Assembly (NCBI GenBank): GCA_018715295.1
Contig: DVLY01000179.1
Location: 1 to 17,561, forward strand
Length of the DNA: 17,561 nt
Direction of reading: 5' to 3'
Source of the DNA: Candidatus Merdimorpha stercoravium
Lineage (GTDB): Bacteria; Bacteroidota; Bacteroidia; Flavobacteriales; UBA1820
The notes beneath the pieces are model-generated. The model did not search any database. It worked only from the letters and a program-made list of their open reading frames with translations, and had not been told where the DNA came from. Below are positions 7,151-15,355 of this stretch, piece after piece; the first letter of the stretch is position 1; each line of letters starts with the position of its first letter. A program made the position numbers and the translations under genes.

Positions 7151-7401
7151 ACAAAAATTTCCCCGGCACACTACCGAGGGGCGATACTCCTTTTTGCTTT
7201 ATTTTCAAGATTCCCCCTCGAAAAATTGTTTTTCCGCAGGAAAAACAGAAAAACTATCGCGACAATTACACCTTTTTCATTAAACCTTTTGCCTTCTCGG
7301 ACCGTCTTTAATAAAAGACAAACTGCGGCTGTTCTCTAAAAGACGGTTGCGGGTGTTTTTTTATTTTTTTCCAACCCTTCGTTTGACGAAAACGTACAGC
7401 T
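7151..7401 (+). promoter_or_regulatory. AT-rich structured leader of the efflux operon
   Basis: No gene is supported in this stretch. It contains several inverted repeats: CGAGGGG (7175-7181) with CCCCTCG (7214-7220); a 9-bp hairpin TGTTTTTCC-GCA-GGAAAAACA (7227-7247); ACCGTCTTT (7301-7309) with AAAGACGGT (7339-7347), followed closely by the T-rich tract T7-A-T7; and TTCGT-TTG-ACGAA (7378-7390) just before the start codon. The third repeat plus T-tract has the form of a terminator or attenuator within a leader. No clear TAnnTTTG box was found. Regulation of the operon by this leader is inference. Confidence 0.45.
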
Positions 7402-8505
7402 ATGACAAAAAAAGCCAAATGGGCCGTTCTGGCGGCCATTGCCTTGTTGGTGATCGGGATGGTGGTCTATCCCAAAATGAAAAGATCGGCCGGCACGATC
7501 GACAAGACGGCGCAAGGGCCGGCGAAATCCTCCTCGGCGGCCAAAGGCCTTAACGTGGAAGCCGAAGTACTGGACTATTGCACGCTGACCGACAAGATCA
7601 TCCGCACGGGCAGCACGATGCCCGACGAGGAGGTCGACCTCTCGTTCGAATCCTCGGGCAAGATCGTGGATATTTACTTCCAGGAGGGGTCGCACGTAAA
7701 AGCCGGCGAACTGCTGGCCAAGATCAACGATGCCCCCTTGCAAGCCCAACTGAAAAAACTCCAGGCCCAGGTGCAACTGGCCACCGACCGGGTGTACCGC
7801 CAGCGGACGCTGCTCGAAAAGGATGCCGTGAGCCAGGAGGCTTTCGAACAGGTGCAGACCGAATACGAACAGCTGATGGCCGACATCGAACTGGTCAAGG
7901 CCAACATCGCCCAGACGGAACTCCGCGCTCCGTTCGACGGGGTGATCGGCCTGCGGATGGTCAGCGAAGGGGCCTACGCGACGCCTTCTACCGTGATCGC
8001 CAAACTGACGAAGGTGGCGCCCATCAAGATCGAATTTTCCATCCCCGAGAGCTACGCCACCCAGGTGCGGAAAGGTTCGAAGATCGTCTTCAGCATGGAA
8101 CAGGACGGTCTGATGAAGGACTATAACGCGTCGGTATTTGCCGTGGAGAGCGTGGTGGATGCCGAGACGCGTTCCCTGAAAGTGCGCGCCCTCTACCCCA
8201 ATGCCGACGAGCGGATCGTGCCGGGACGTTTCGTCTCGGTAGAGGTGGTCCGCGAGGAAATAAGCAATGCGATCGCCGTGCCGAGCGAGGCGGTCGTTCC
8301 CGAGATGGGCCGCCAGATCGTCTACCTGTACCGCAACGGGAAGGCGCAACCGCAGGAGATCGTCCTGGGACTGCGCACCGAAGACAAGGTGCAGGCGGTC
8401 CAAGGACTTGAAAAGGGCGATACCCTGCTCACCACCGGGGTGATGCAGTTGCGCACCGGGATGGACGTACGGATCGAGAACCTGAAAACGGGAGGGAACC
8501 ACTGA
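7402..8505 (+). CDS. RND efflux periplasmic adaptor (HlyD/AcrA family)
   Basis: This is the membrane fusion protein that bridges the RND pump and the outer-membrane channel. The 367-residue product has one N-terminal membrane anchor (about 7-23, AVLAAIALLVIGMVV) and no lipobox, so it is tethered by a helix and is not an AcrA-style lipoprotein. Domains in order are: a low-complexity linker (30-49), the first lipoyl half (about 80-111, with SGKIVDIYFQEGSHVKAGEL), an alpha-helical hairpin (112-170), the second lipoyl half (171-205, TELRAPFDGVIG), and beta-barrel and membrane-proximal domains. Its TGA overlaps the pump ATG by one base, which shows tight coupling. No TetR- or MarR-type regulator gene lies next to it. 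Confidence 0.93.
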   Translation: MTKKAKWAVLAAIALLVIGMVVYPKMKRSAGTIDKTAQGPAKSSSAAKGLNVEAEVLDYCTLTDKIIRTGSTMPDEEVDLSFESSGKIVDIYFQEGSHVKAGELLAKINDAPLQAQLKKLQAQVQLATDRVYRQRTLLEKDAVSQEAFEQVQTEYEQLMADIELVKANIAQTELRAPFDGVIGLRMVSEGAYATPSTVIAKLTKVAPIKIEFSIPESYATQVRKGSKIVFSMEQDGLMKDYNASVFAVESVVDAETRSLKVRALYPNADERIVPGRFVSVEVVREEISNAIAVPSEAVVPEMGRQIVYLYRNGKAQPQEIVLGLRTEDKVQAVQGLEKGDTLLTTGVMQLRTGMDVRIENLKTGGNH

Positions 8506-11500
8506 TGGCCAACATATCCGAAATCAGCATCCGACGTCCGGTGCTCTCGACCGTGATGATGCTCGTAGTCATCCTGTTCGGAGTGATCGGATACACGTTC
8601 CTGGGCGTGCGGGAATACCCGAGCGTGGACCAGCCTATCATCTCGGTGAGCGCGTCCTACCCCGGAGCCAATGCGGAAGTGATCATGAACCAGATCACCG
8701 AACCGCTGGAACAGAACATCAACGGTATCCCGGGTATCCGTTCGCTCAGCAGTACATCGAGCCAGGGACAGAGCCGTATCACGGTCGAATTCGAACTGTC
8801 GGTCGATATGGAAACGGCGGCCAACGACGTGCGCGACAAGGTTTCTCGCGCCCAGCGCAACCTGCCTCGCGACTGCGACCCGCCGACGATCTCCAAAGCC
8901 GATGCCGATGCGACCCCGATCATGCAGATCGCCGTGCGCAGCGCCAACCGCTCGCTGATGGAACTGTCGGAAATCGCGGAACTGACCGTCAAGGAGCGCC
9001 TGCAGACCATCCCGGACGTGAGCTCGGTGGATATCTGGGGAGAAAAACGCTATTCGATGCGTCTGTGGCTCGATCCGGTAAAGATGGCCGGATACGGGGT
9101 TACTCCGCTCGATGTGCGCAATGCGGTGGACCGGGAAAACGTGGAACTGCCTTCGGGCAGCATCGAGGGCGACACCAAGGAACTGTCCATCCGCACGATG
9201 GGGCTGATGACCACCGCCCAGGAATTCAACGACCTGATCATCAAGGAGGAAAACGGCAATATCGTCCGCTTTAGCGACATCGGCTATGCCGAGGTATCGC
9301 CGCAGGATCTCAAGAGTATCCTGCGCAAGAACGGCGAACCGATGGTCATCGACGTGATCGTTCCCCAGCCGGGTGCCAACCATATCGAGATCGCCGAGGA
9401 AGCCTACCGACGTCTGGAGGAAATCCAAAAGGACCTCCCGGACGACGTAACGGTGGAGATCATGTACGACAACACGCGGTTTATCCGGGCGTCGATCAAC
9501 GAGGTGAAAGACACGCTGTACGAGGCGCTGATCCTGGTGATCCTGATCATCTTCCTGTTCCTGCGCGACTGGCGGGTAACGCTCATCCCCTGCGTGGTGA
9601 TCCCCATTTCACTTATCGGGTCCTTCTTCGTGATGTACGTGGCGGGATTTTCGGTCAATGTGCTCACGATGCTGGCCGTGGTACTGGCCGTGGGGCTGGT
9701 GGTGGACGATGCGATCGTGATGACGGAAAACATCTACGTGAAGATCGAACAAGGGATGGATCCGCGCACGGCGGGGATCGAAGGTTCGCGGGAGATTTTC
9801 TTTGCGGTGATCTCGACCACCATTACGCTGATCTCGGTCTTCCTGCCGATTGTCTTCATGGAGGGTATGACCGGGCGTTTGTTCAAGGAATTCAGCATCG
9901 TGATCGCCGGTGCGGTGGCTATTTCGGCCTTCGCCGCCCTGACCTTTACCCCGATGCTGGCCACCAAGCTGCTGAAAAAGCAGGAGAAAAAGAACTGGTT
10001 CTACCGCAAGACCGAGCCTTTCTTCCTCGGGATGAACAAATGGTACGCCCGGTGGTTGGACGCTTTCCTGCGCAGGCGGGTGTGGGCGCTGCCCATCGTG
10101 GGCGTCCTGCTGGTGCTGATCGTCGTGCTGTGGATGGCGATCCCCTCGGAGTTGGCTCCGCTGGAAGACCGTTCGATGATCTCGATCAATACGAAGGCGC
10201 CGGAAGGCAGCACATTCGAGTTTATCCGGGACTACACCGACCGCATCGCCGAGATCGCGGACTCCCTGGCACCGGAGCGCGAGGCATTGATGGCGCGTTC
10301 GTCGAGTTCGAGCGGTTCGATCAACGTCATCCTGCCGGACATCGCCGATCGTGAGCGCTCCCAGATGGAAATCGCCGACGAACTTTCGGCAGCCGTGCGG
10401 GGTGAGACCAAAGCGCGAGCCTTCGTCCAGCAGCAGTCCACCTTCGGAGGACGGCGGGGAGGAATGCCCATTCAATATGTGCTGCAGGCCACCAGCCTGG
10501 ACAGCCTGCAAAAATATCTACCGCTGTTCATGGACAAGGTCAATGCCAGTCCGGTATTCCAGATGGCCGACGTCAACCTGAAATTTACCAAACCCGAGGC
10601 GCACATCGAGATCAACCGCGACAAAGCTACTTCGCTGGGGGTTTCCACCCAGACCATCGCCCAGACGCTGCAATACGCCCTCTCCGGACAGCGCATCGGT
10701 TACTACTACATGGGCGGGAAACAGTACCAGATCCTGGGCGAGATCAACCGCCAGCAGCGGAACACGCCGGTGGACCTGAAATCCATCTACGTGCGCAGCG
10801 ACAACGGGCAGATGATCCAGCTGGACAACCTGGTTACCCTGCGCGAGACCACCGCCCCGCCGCAACTCTACCGCTACAACCGGTTCGTTTCGGCTACCGT
10901 TTCCAGCGGCCTGGCCAAGGGGTACACCATTGGGGACGGACTGGACGAGATGGACCGCATCGCGGCCGAAACGCTGGGCGACACCTTTCGTACGGCGCTC
11001 TCGGGCGAATCGAAGGAATACCGGGAGAGTTCCTCCAGCCTGATGTTCGTCATGGTGCTGGCCCTGATCATGATCTACCTGATTCTGGCCGCTCAGTTCG
11101 AGAGCTTCAAAGATCCGCTGGTGGTGATGTTCACCGTGCCGCTGGCCATCGCGGGAGCCTTGATATTCATGTACTTCGGAGACGTTACCATGAACATCTT
11201 CAGCCAGATCGGTATCATCATGCTCATCGGTCTGGTGGCCAAGAACGGTATTCTGATCGTGGAATTTGCCAACCAGCGGCAGCAGGCCGGTCTGACGATG
11301 GACGAAGCCGTCCGGGTGGCCGCCGTACAACGTCTGCGACCGATCCTGATGACCAGCGCTTCGACGATCCTGGGCCTGGTTCCCTTGGCTTTGGCCTCGG
11401 GGGAAGGGGCCAACGGACGCGTGGCAATGGGTGTGGCGGTGATCGGCGGTATGCTGGTTTCGACCTTGCTCACGCTGTTTATCGTTCCGGCGATGTACAG

Positions 11501-11567
11501 CTTTATTTCGACAGACCGGAAGAAAAAACGATTGAAAAACTATTCGGCTCAAGCCGCTAAAGCATAA
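8505..11567 (+). CDS. RND multidrug efflux transporter, AcrB/MexB type
   Basis: This is an inner-membrane proton-driven exporter that works as a trimer. The 1020-residue product has the usual RND pattern of two repeats, each with one helix, a large periplasmic loop and further helices. The N-terminus reads ISIRRPVLSTVMML. The GxxxDD motif of TM4 is visible (VGLVVDDAIVMTENI, D401 and D402), and the proton-relay lysine of TM10 lies in GLVAKNGILIVEF (K913). The C-terminal MTSASTILGLVPLALASGEG stretch is a family hallmark. Length is typical of hydrophobe/amphiphile (HAE1) pumps. The substrate cannot be read from the sequence. It lies between the adaptor (1-base overlap) and the channel gene (14-base gap). 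Confidence 0.95.
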   Translation: MANISEISIRRPVLSTVMMLVVILFGVIGYTFLGVREYPSVDQPIISVSASYPGANAEVIMNQITEPLEQNINGIPGIRSLSSTSSQGQSRITVEFELSVDMETAANDVRDKVSRAQRNLPRDCDPPTISKADADATPIMQIAVRSANRSLMELSEIAELTVKERLQTIPDVSSVDIWGEKRYSMRLWLDPVKMAGYGVTPLDVRNAVDRENVELPSGSIEGDTKELSIRTMGLMTTAQEFNDLIIKEENGNIVRFSDIGYAEVSPQDLKSILRKNGEPMVIDVIVPQPGANHIEIAEEAYRRLEEIQKDLPDDVTVEIMYDNTRFIRASINEVKDTLYEALILVILIIFLFLRDWRVTLIPCVVIPISLIGSFFVMYVAGFSVNVLTMLAVVLAVGLVVDDAIVMTENIYVKIEQGMDPRTAGIEGSREIFFAVISTTITLISVFLPIVFMEGMTGRLFKEFSIVIAGAVAISAFAALTFTPMLATKLLKKQEKKNWFYRKTEPFFLGMNKWYARWLDAFLRRRVWALPIVGVLLVLIVVLWMAIPSELAPLEDRSMISINTKAPEGSTFEFIRDYTDRIAEIADSLAPEREALMARSSSSSGSINVILPDIADRERSQMEIADELSAAVRGETKARAFVQQQSTFGGRRGGMPIQYVLQATSLDSLQKYLPLFMDKVNASPVFQMADVNLKFTKPEAHIEINRDKATSLGVSTQTIAQTLQYALSGQRIGYYYMGGKQYQILGEINRQQRNTPVDLKSIYVRSDNGQMIQLDNLVTLRETTAPPQLYRYNRFVSATVSSGLAKGYTIGDGLDEMDRIAAETLGDTFRTALSGESKEYRESSSSLMFVMVLALIMIYLILAAQFESFKDPLVVMFTVPLAIAGALIFMYFGDVTMNIFSQIGIIMLIGLVAKNGILIVEFANQRQQAGLTMDEAVRVAAVQRLRPILMTSASTILGLVPLALASGEGANGRVAMGVAVIGGMLVSTLLTLFIVPAMYSFISTDRKKKRLKNYSAQAAKA

Positions 11568-11581
11568 AAAACTCAACGGGT

Positions 11582-12943
11582 ATGAAAAAACGATGGCTGA
11601 TCGTCCTGCTCTGCGGCGCAGCAGCCGCACCGGCGGCGGGACAAACCGTCGGTCTGCAGGATTGCATCGAACGCGGACTGAAAAACAACTATTCGGTGCG
11701 CATCGTCCGGGGCGAAGAGCAGAAGGCGCGAAACAACGCGACGATAGGCAACGCCGGCTACCTGCCCACCCTGGACTTGAGCGGCGGATACTCCGGCAAT
11801 GTCAATGACAACCGAAACCGGATGGCTGCCGACGGAGCGATCGAAAAGACCAACGGCGTTTCCTCGCAAAGTCTCGACGCGGGAGTAACCCTCAACTGGA
11901 CGATATTCGACGGGCTGAACATCCAGGCGGAATACGCCCGGTTGAAAGAACTCCGGATGATGGGCGAACTGAACACCCGTCTGGCAGTCGAAGACCTGAC
12001 GGCGGAGATCGCCAGCGAATACTACAACCTGATCCGGCAGAAAACGCGCCTGCGCAACCTGCGTGCCACGCTCGACCTTTCGCGCGAGCGGCTGCGCATC
12101 GTCGAGGCGGAATACAACATCGGGTCGATGTCGCGCCTGGACCTGCAACAGGCCCAGGTGGACTTCAACGCCGATTCCTCCACGGTGATCAACCAACTGG
12201 AGGTGGTGCATGCCTCGCACATCCGGCTCAACCAACTGATGGCGGCCGAGGATGTCGAAAGCCCGCTTCCGATCCGCGACACGACCATCTACCCCGATCC
12301 GTCGCTGGACAGGGCCGATCTGTGGAGCAGCACGCTCTCCTCGAACGTTTCGCTGCTGATGGCACAGAAAAACCTGCAGATTTCGCAGCTGGACCTCAAG
12401 AAGGCCCGCAGCCGCAACTATCCTTATGTCAAACTGAACGCCGGATACGGCTACAATGCCACCTGGAACGGTTCGGGGACGATCGACCTGGGACAGCGCC
12501 TGGGGCTCAACTACGGAGTAACGGTGGGGTTGAACCTCTTCGACGGGATGAACCGGCGCCGCGAGCAGCGCAATGCGCGCATCGATATCGACAACCAGCA
12601 ACTGCAGATAGAGGATACCCGCCTGGCGTTGCAATCCGACATGAGCAACCTCTGGATGGCATACCAGAACAACCTCAACCTCTGGGAGCTGGAAAAACAG
12701 AACGTTGTGGCGGCGCAGGACTACTATTCGATCGCTATCTACCGTTACAAGATCCACGAACTTTCGGGCATCGAGTTGCGCGAGGCGCAAAACAGCCTGC
12801 TGGAGGCCGAGGAACGCCTCTCGATCGCGGAGTATTCGATCAAGATCTGCGAGATTTCCCTGCTGCAGCTCAGCGGGCAGCTGCTGCCCCGGCTGTTCCC
12901 CAAAGAGGGGATTGTCGATGCGGAGATTTCTCCGGCGCAATAA
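11582..12943 (+). CDS. TolC-family outer membrane efflux channel
   Basis: This is the outer-membrane exit duct of the tripartite pump. The 453-residue product begins with a Sec signal peptide (about 1-20, ending AAAAPAAG). The mature protein starts QTVGLQDCIERGLKNN, the standard first helix of the OEP fold. Two outer-membrane-efflux repeats follow, each with a long heptad-rich helical pair (about 120-210 and 330-430) and a short strand pair (LNAGYGYNATW, GVTVGLNLFDG). Length fits OprM/TolC relatives. There is no lipobox cysteine at the signal-peptide end, so it is probably not lipid-anchored as OprM is. It is the last gene of the operon. The large palindrome begins 13 bases after its stop. 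Confidence 0.93.
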   Translation: MKKRWLIVLLCGAAAAPAAGQTVGLQDCIERGLKNNYSVRIVRGEEQKARNNATIGNAGYLPTLDLSGGYSGNVNDNRNRMAADGAIEKTNGVSSQSLDAGVTLNWTIFDGLNIQAEYARLKELRMMGELNTRLAVEDLTAEIASEYYNLIRQKTRLRNLRATLDLSRERLRIVEAEYNIGSMSRLDLQQAQVDFNADSSTVINQLEVVHASHIRLNQLMAAEDVESPLPIRDTTIYPDPSLDRADLWSSTLSSNVSLLMAQKNLQISQLDLKKARSRNYPYVKLNAGYGYNATWNGSGTIDLGQRLGLNYGVTVGLNLFDGMNRRREQRNARIDIDNQQLQIEDTRLALQSDMSNLWMAYQNNLNLWELEKQNVVAAQDYYSIAIYRYKIHELSGIELREAQNSLLEAEERLSIAEYSIKICEISLLQLSGQLLPRLFPKEGIVDAEISPAQ

Positions 12944-12955
12944 GTTCTCTTCAGC

Positions 12956-13014
12956 GCTGCGTGCAAGCGAAAGGCCGGCGGGCAATGCCCGCCGGCCTTT
13001 CGCTTGCACGCAGC
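12956..13014. terminator. Perfect 59-base palindrome at a convergent gene junction
   Basis: Bases 12956-12984 are the exact reverse complement of 12986-13014, with a single central base at 12985, giving 29-bp arms without a mismatch. The inner GC-rich part (12973-12997) is flanked by AAA on one side and TTT on the other, so on either strand it reads as a GC stem followed by TTT. That makes it a plausible shared terminator for the TolC gene (stop 12943) and crcB (stop 13027). The arms are much longer than a terminator needs, so it may be a copy of a dispersed palindromic repeat. Confidence 0.75.
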
Positions 13015-13026
13015 ACGACGCTTCCC

Positions 13027-13404
13027 TTAAAGAATCCGCACCAAGAGTTGCCCCAGATATACCATGGCCAAACCGACGACCACACTGACTACTGCATAGG
13101 CCACTGCCGCGAAGAAATTTCCGGACTGAAACAGCGACAAGCCTTCGTTGGCAAAGGTGGAAAAGGTGGTAAACCCTCCGCAGAACCCCACCGTGAGCAA
13201 CAGTCTGAGATCGGGATCGAAGATCCGGGCCCGGTCGAACCATCCGTAAAACACCCCGATGAGCAGGCACCCCAGCAGGTTTACCGCCAGGGTTCCGTAA
13301 GGGAAGTCCCCCGTGCCATGCGACTGCACCCAACGGGTAAGCCCGAAACGGGAGATTCCTCCCAGGAAACTCCCCAAACCGACGAATAAAAGTGTCTTGA
13401 TCAT
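13027..13404 (-). CDS. crcB: Fluoride channel CrcB/Fluc
   Basis: This small inner-membrane fluoride channel exports toxic F- and works as an antiparallel dimer. The 125-residue product has four predicted helices. Family motifs are present: GGISRF (15-20), the GTLAVNLLG segment (37-45) with the conserved Asn at 42, and GFCGGFTTFSTF (73-84), which holds the two Phe-box phenylalanines (F81, F84) and the TTFS segment. It is the last gene of the minus-strand run, 14 bases after the mechanosensitive channel gene, and ends 12 bases from the palindrome. I found no fluoride-riboswitch-like sequence upstream. Confidence 0.94.
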   Translation of the reverse strand: MIKTLLFVGLGSFLGGISRFGLTRWVQSHGTGDFPYGTLAVNLLGCLLIGVFYGWFDRARIFDPDLRLLLTVGFCGGFTTFSTFANEGLSLFQSGNFFAAVAYAVVSVVVGLAMVYLGQLLVRIL

Positions 13405-13418
13405 AACTTATCCTCTTC

Positions 13419-14366
13419 TCACGATCCAGCAGGATGGTTTACCTCGTGCACATGCACGTCCATTTGCGGGAAGGGTATGTTGAGTCCCTCCGAAGGGAAG
13501 GTTTTGTAGACTTTTTCGTTCATGTCGAAAAACACGTTCCAATACTCTTCCGTCTTCACCCAGGCCCGCACCGTAATATTGACCGAGGAGTCGCCCAAGG
13601 AAGCCAGCGCAATAAGGTGAGGAGGGTCTTTGAGCACCCTCGGGTCGTCCTCCAGCAGGCGGGTAAGCACTTCCTTGGCCCGGTCGTAATCGTCGCCGTA
13701 GGCTATGCCGAAGGTCCAATCCACCCTTCGGAGGGTCTGGTGCGAATAGTTGTTGATGATGCCGGTGGACATTCCGCCGTTGGGCAGCAGGATGATCTTG
13801 TTGTCCGGGGTGGCGAGTTGGGTGGTAAACAGGGTAATGGCCCGTACCGTGCCGGCCTGTCCCTGCGCTTCGATGTAGTCCCCCACCCGATACGGCTTGA
13901 GCAACAACACCAGCACTCCCCCGGCAAAGTTTTGCAAAGTGCCCGAGAGAGCCATGCCGACCGCCAAGCCGGCCGAGGCGAACAGGGCGATGAACGACGT
14001 GGTGTCGATGCCCAGAAAACTGATCACGACGATGAACAGGAGAAACATCATCGCTACGCGCAGCATCGACAAAAGGAAAGTAGCCAGGGACACCTCCACA
14101 TTCCGCCGGGTAAAAATCCGTTGGAAGAAGCGGATCACATGGCGGATGATCCAGCGCCCGATGTAAAAGATCAGAACGGCCAGCGCCACGCGGATCACGG
14201 CTCCGACCAAGCCCCGAATAGCTACATCGACGACCTGGTCGAGGGTCATGGTCTTGAGCTGGGCAAAAAACGACCGCACATCGTGCCGTTCCAGGGAATC
14301 GACCGCCTGGGGGACGGAAGGCAACTGGACTTGGAGTTTGAAAAGCAAGGACAACAACAGATTCAT
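13419..14366 (-). CDS. MscS-family small-conductance mechanosensitive channel
   Basis: This channel opens under membrane tension to release solutes during hypo-osmotic shock. The 315-residue product has an N-terminal extension of about 50 residues, TM1 (about 52-70), TM2 (about 94-117) and a pore helix TM3 (about 125-157, Ala/Gly-rich ASAGLAVGMALSGTLQNFAGG). The beta domain signature KPYRVGDYIE (157-166) and PNGGMSTGIINNYS (195-208) come next, then the alpha/beta C-terminal vestibule. It is slightly longer than E. coli MscS (286 aa). It begins 72 bases after the lipid-kinase stop, with no recognisable promoter in that gap, and is 14 bases ahead of crcB. Confidence 0.93.
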   Translation of the reverse strand: MNLLLSLLFKLQVQLPSVPQAVDSLERHDVRSFFAQLKTMTLDQVVDVAIRGLVGAVIRVALAVLIFYIGRWIIRHVIRFFQRIFTRRNVEVSLATFLLSMLRVAMMFLLFIVVISFLGIDTTSFIALFASAGLAVGMALSGTLQNFAGGVLVLLLKPYRVGDYIEAQGQAGTVRAITLFTTQLATPDNKIILLPNGGMSTGIINNYSHQTLRRVDWTFGIAYGDDYDRAKEVLTRLLEDDPRVLKDPPHLIALASLGDSSVNITVRAWVKTEEYWNVFFDMNEKVYKTFPSEGLNIPFPQMDVHVHEVNHPAGS

Positions 14367-14438
14367 GGCTTTCCCGATATTTTTTACACGTTCGTTTTTC
14401 TTTCTTGACCCGGAAGGATTACCCCTTACGAAAAACGC

Positions 14439-15323
14439 TCATATCTTCCGCCGGGGCGAGAGGATGCGCAAGGACGCCGGATGCACTTCGACCTCGATCC
14501 GTCCGACAGCCGGATACGGTTCGCCGTCGATGTGGTAGAGCAGGTTTTTCCCCGAGACCACCACCCGACGGGCATCGAGGGTTTCGCAACCGGGGAATTG
14601 ATGGATTTTCCCTTTGTACAGGCTGTAAGCCGCCTGCACGGCGTTGATCTGGGTGATGTCGGAGAGGATGACCAGCTTCATGGTTCCTGAAGCCATCGAT
14701 GCTGTGGGCGCGATGCGGAAATCGAACCCCCACTGCGAGGAATTGGCAAAAGTCATGGTGAAGGGCCGCCGTTCCAAATGCTCCCCGTCCCGATCGATCT
14801 CGACTTCAGACGGTTCGTAACGCAATATCTCGGAAAGTGCCGAAGTGGTATAGGACATCAAGCCCCGATAACGGCTCTGGGCGAAATTGTGCGCTACCGC
14901 CGCCTCGAATCCCATTCCGGCAAAGCCCAAACAGAAACGGCCATTGACCTCAAGGGTGTCCACCGCCACGCTATGACAAGTCAAGAGCTGGGAAAAGGCC
15001 TTTGAAATATCCGTATCCATGCCGATGTGGCGCGCCACTCCGTTGCCACTGCCGGCAGGGATCAAGCCCAGGGCCGTATCCGTGCCCCGCAGCAAGGCGC
15101 CGATGCTGTTGGCCGTACCGTCGCCCCCTACCACCACAACGGCGTAATATCCCTCCTGGATCGCCGCAAGGGTCGCCTGTCGGGAATCGTCATACCCGTC
15201 GATCAGGTGCGTGTGGACCTCTACCCCTTGGGCGGCACGGAATACTTGTGCCAAGGGAGCATTCACCCGGTCGAGAGCGTGAACACCGGAGTGGGGGTTG
15301 ATCAGGATGAGGACTTTTCGCAT
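14439..15323 (-). CDS. Diacylglycerol/YegS-type lipid kinase
   Basis: This is a member of the DagK_cat family, which phosphorylates a lipid such as diacylglycerol using ATP. The 294-residue product starts MRKVLILINPHSG. It has the conserved GGDGT (66-70), the GSGNGVARH loop (91-99) and a FAGMGFEAAVAH segment, and ends with a YegS/DagK-like beta domain containing IDGEPYP. The frame stays open upstream well into the UPF0597 gene. I chose ATG 15323 because the family N-terminus begins exactly there and the gap to the upstream stop is then 32 bases. Lipid specificity cannot be read. It lies between the cysteine desulfidase-like and MscS genes on the same strand. Confidence 0.9.
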   Translation of the reverse strand: MRKVLILINPHSGVHALDRVNAPLAQVFRAAQGVEVHTHLIDGYDDSRQATLAAIQEGYYAVVVVGGDGTANSIGALLRGTDTALGLIPAGSGNGVARHIGMDTDISKAFSQLLTCHSVAVDTLEVNGRFCLGFAGMGFEAAVAHNFAQSRYRGLMSYTTSALSEILRYEPSEVEIDRDGEHLERRPFTMTFANSSQWGFDFRIAPTASMASGTMKLVILSDITQINAVQAAYSLYKGKIHQFPGCETLDARRVVVSGKNLLYHIDGEPYPAVGRIEVEVHPASLRILSPRRKI

Positions 15324-15355
15324 ACGGCCGACACGGATAAGCGGGATGGAACGAT

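Noticed and set aside
5509..7311. 600-residue plus-strand and 546-residue minus-strand open frames over ygiQ
   Set aside because: Both are alternative-frame shadows of a gene with an intact radical SAM motif; their composition is Pro/Gly/Arg/His-rich and shows no domain.
11573..13333. 586-residue minus-strand frame over the TolC gene and palindrome
   Set aside because: It is antisense to the TolC-family gene, crosses the palindrome and overlaps crcB in another frame.
13405..14440. Fluoride riboswitch for crcB
   Set aside because: No sequence resembling the conserved fluoride aptamer was found before crcB or before the upstream gene of the run.
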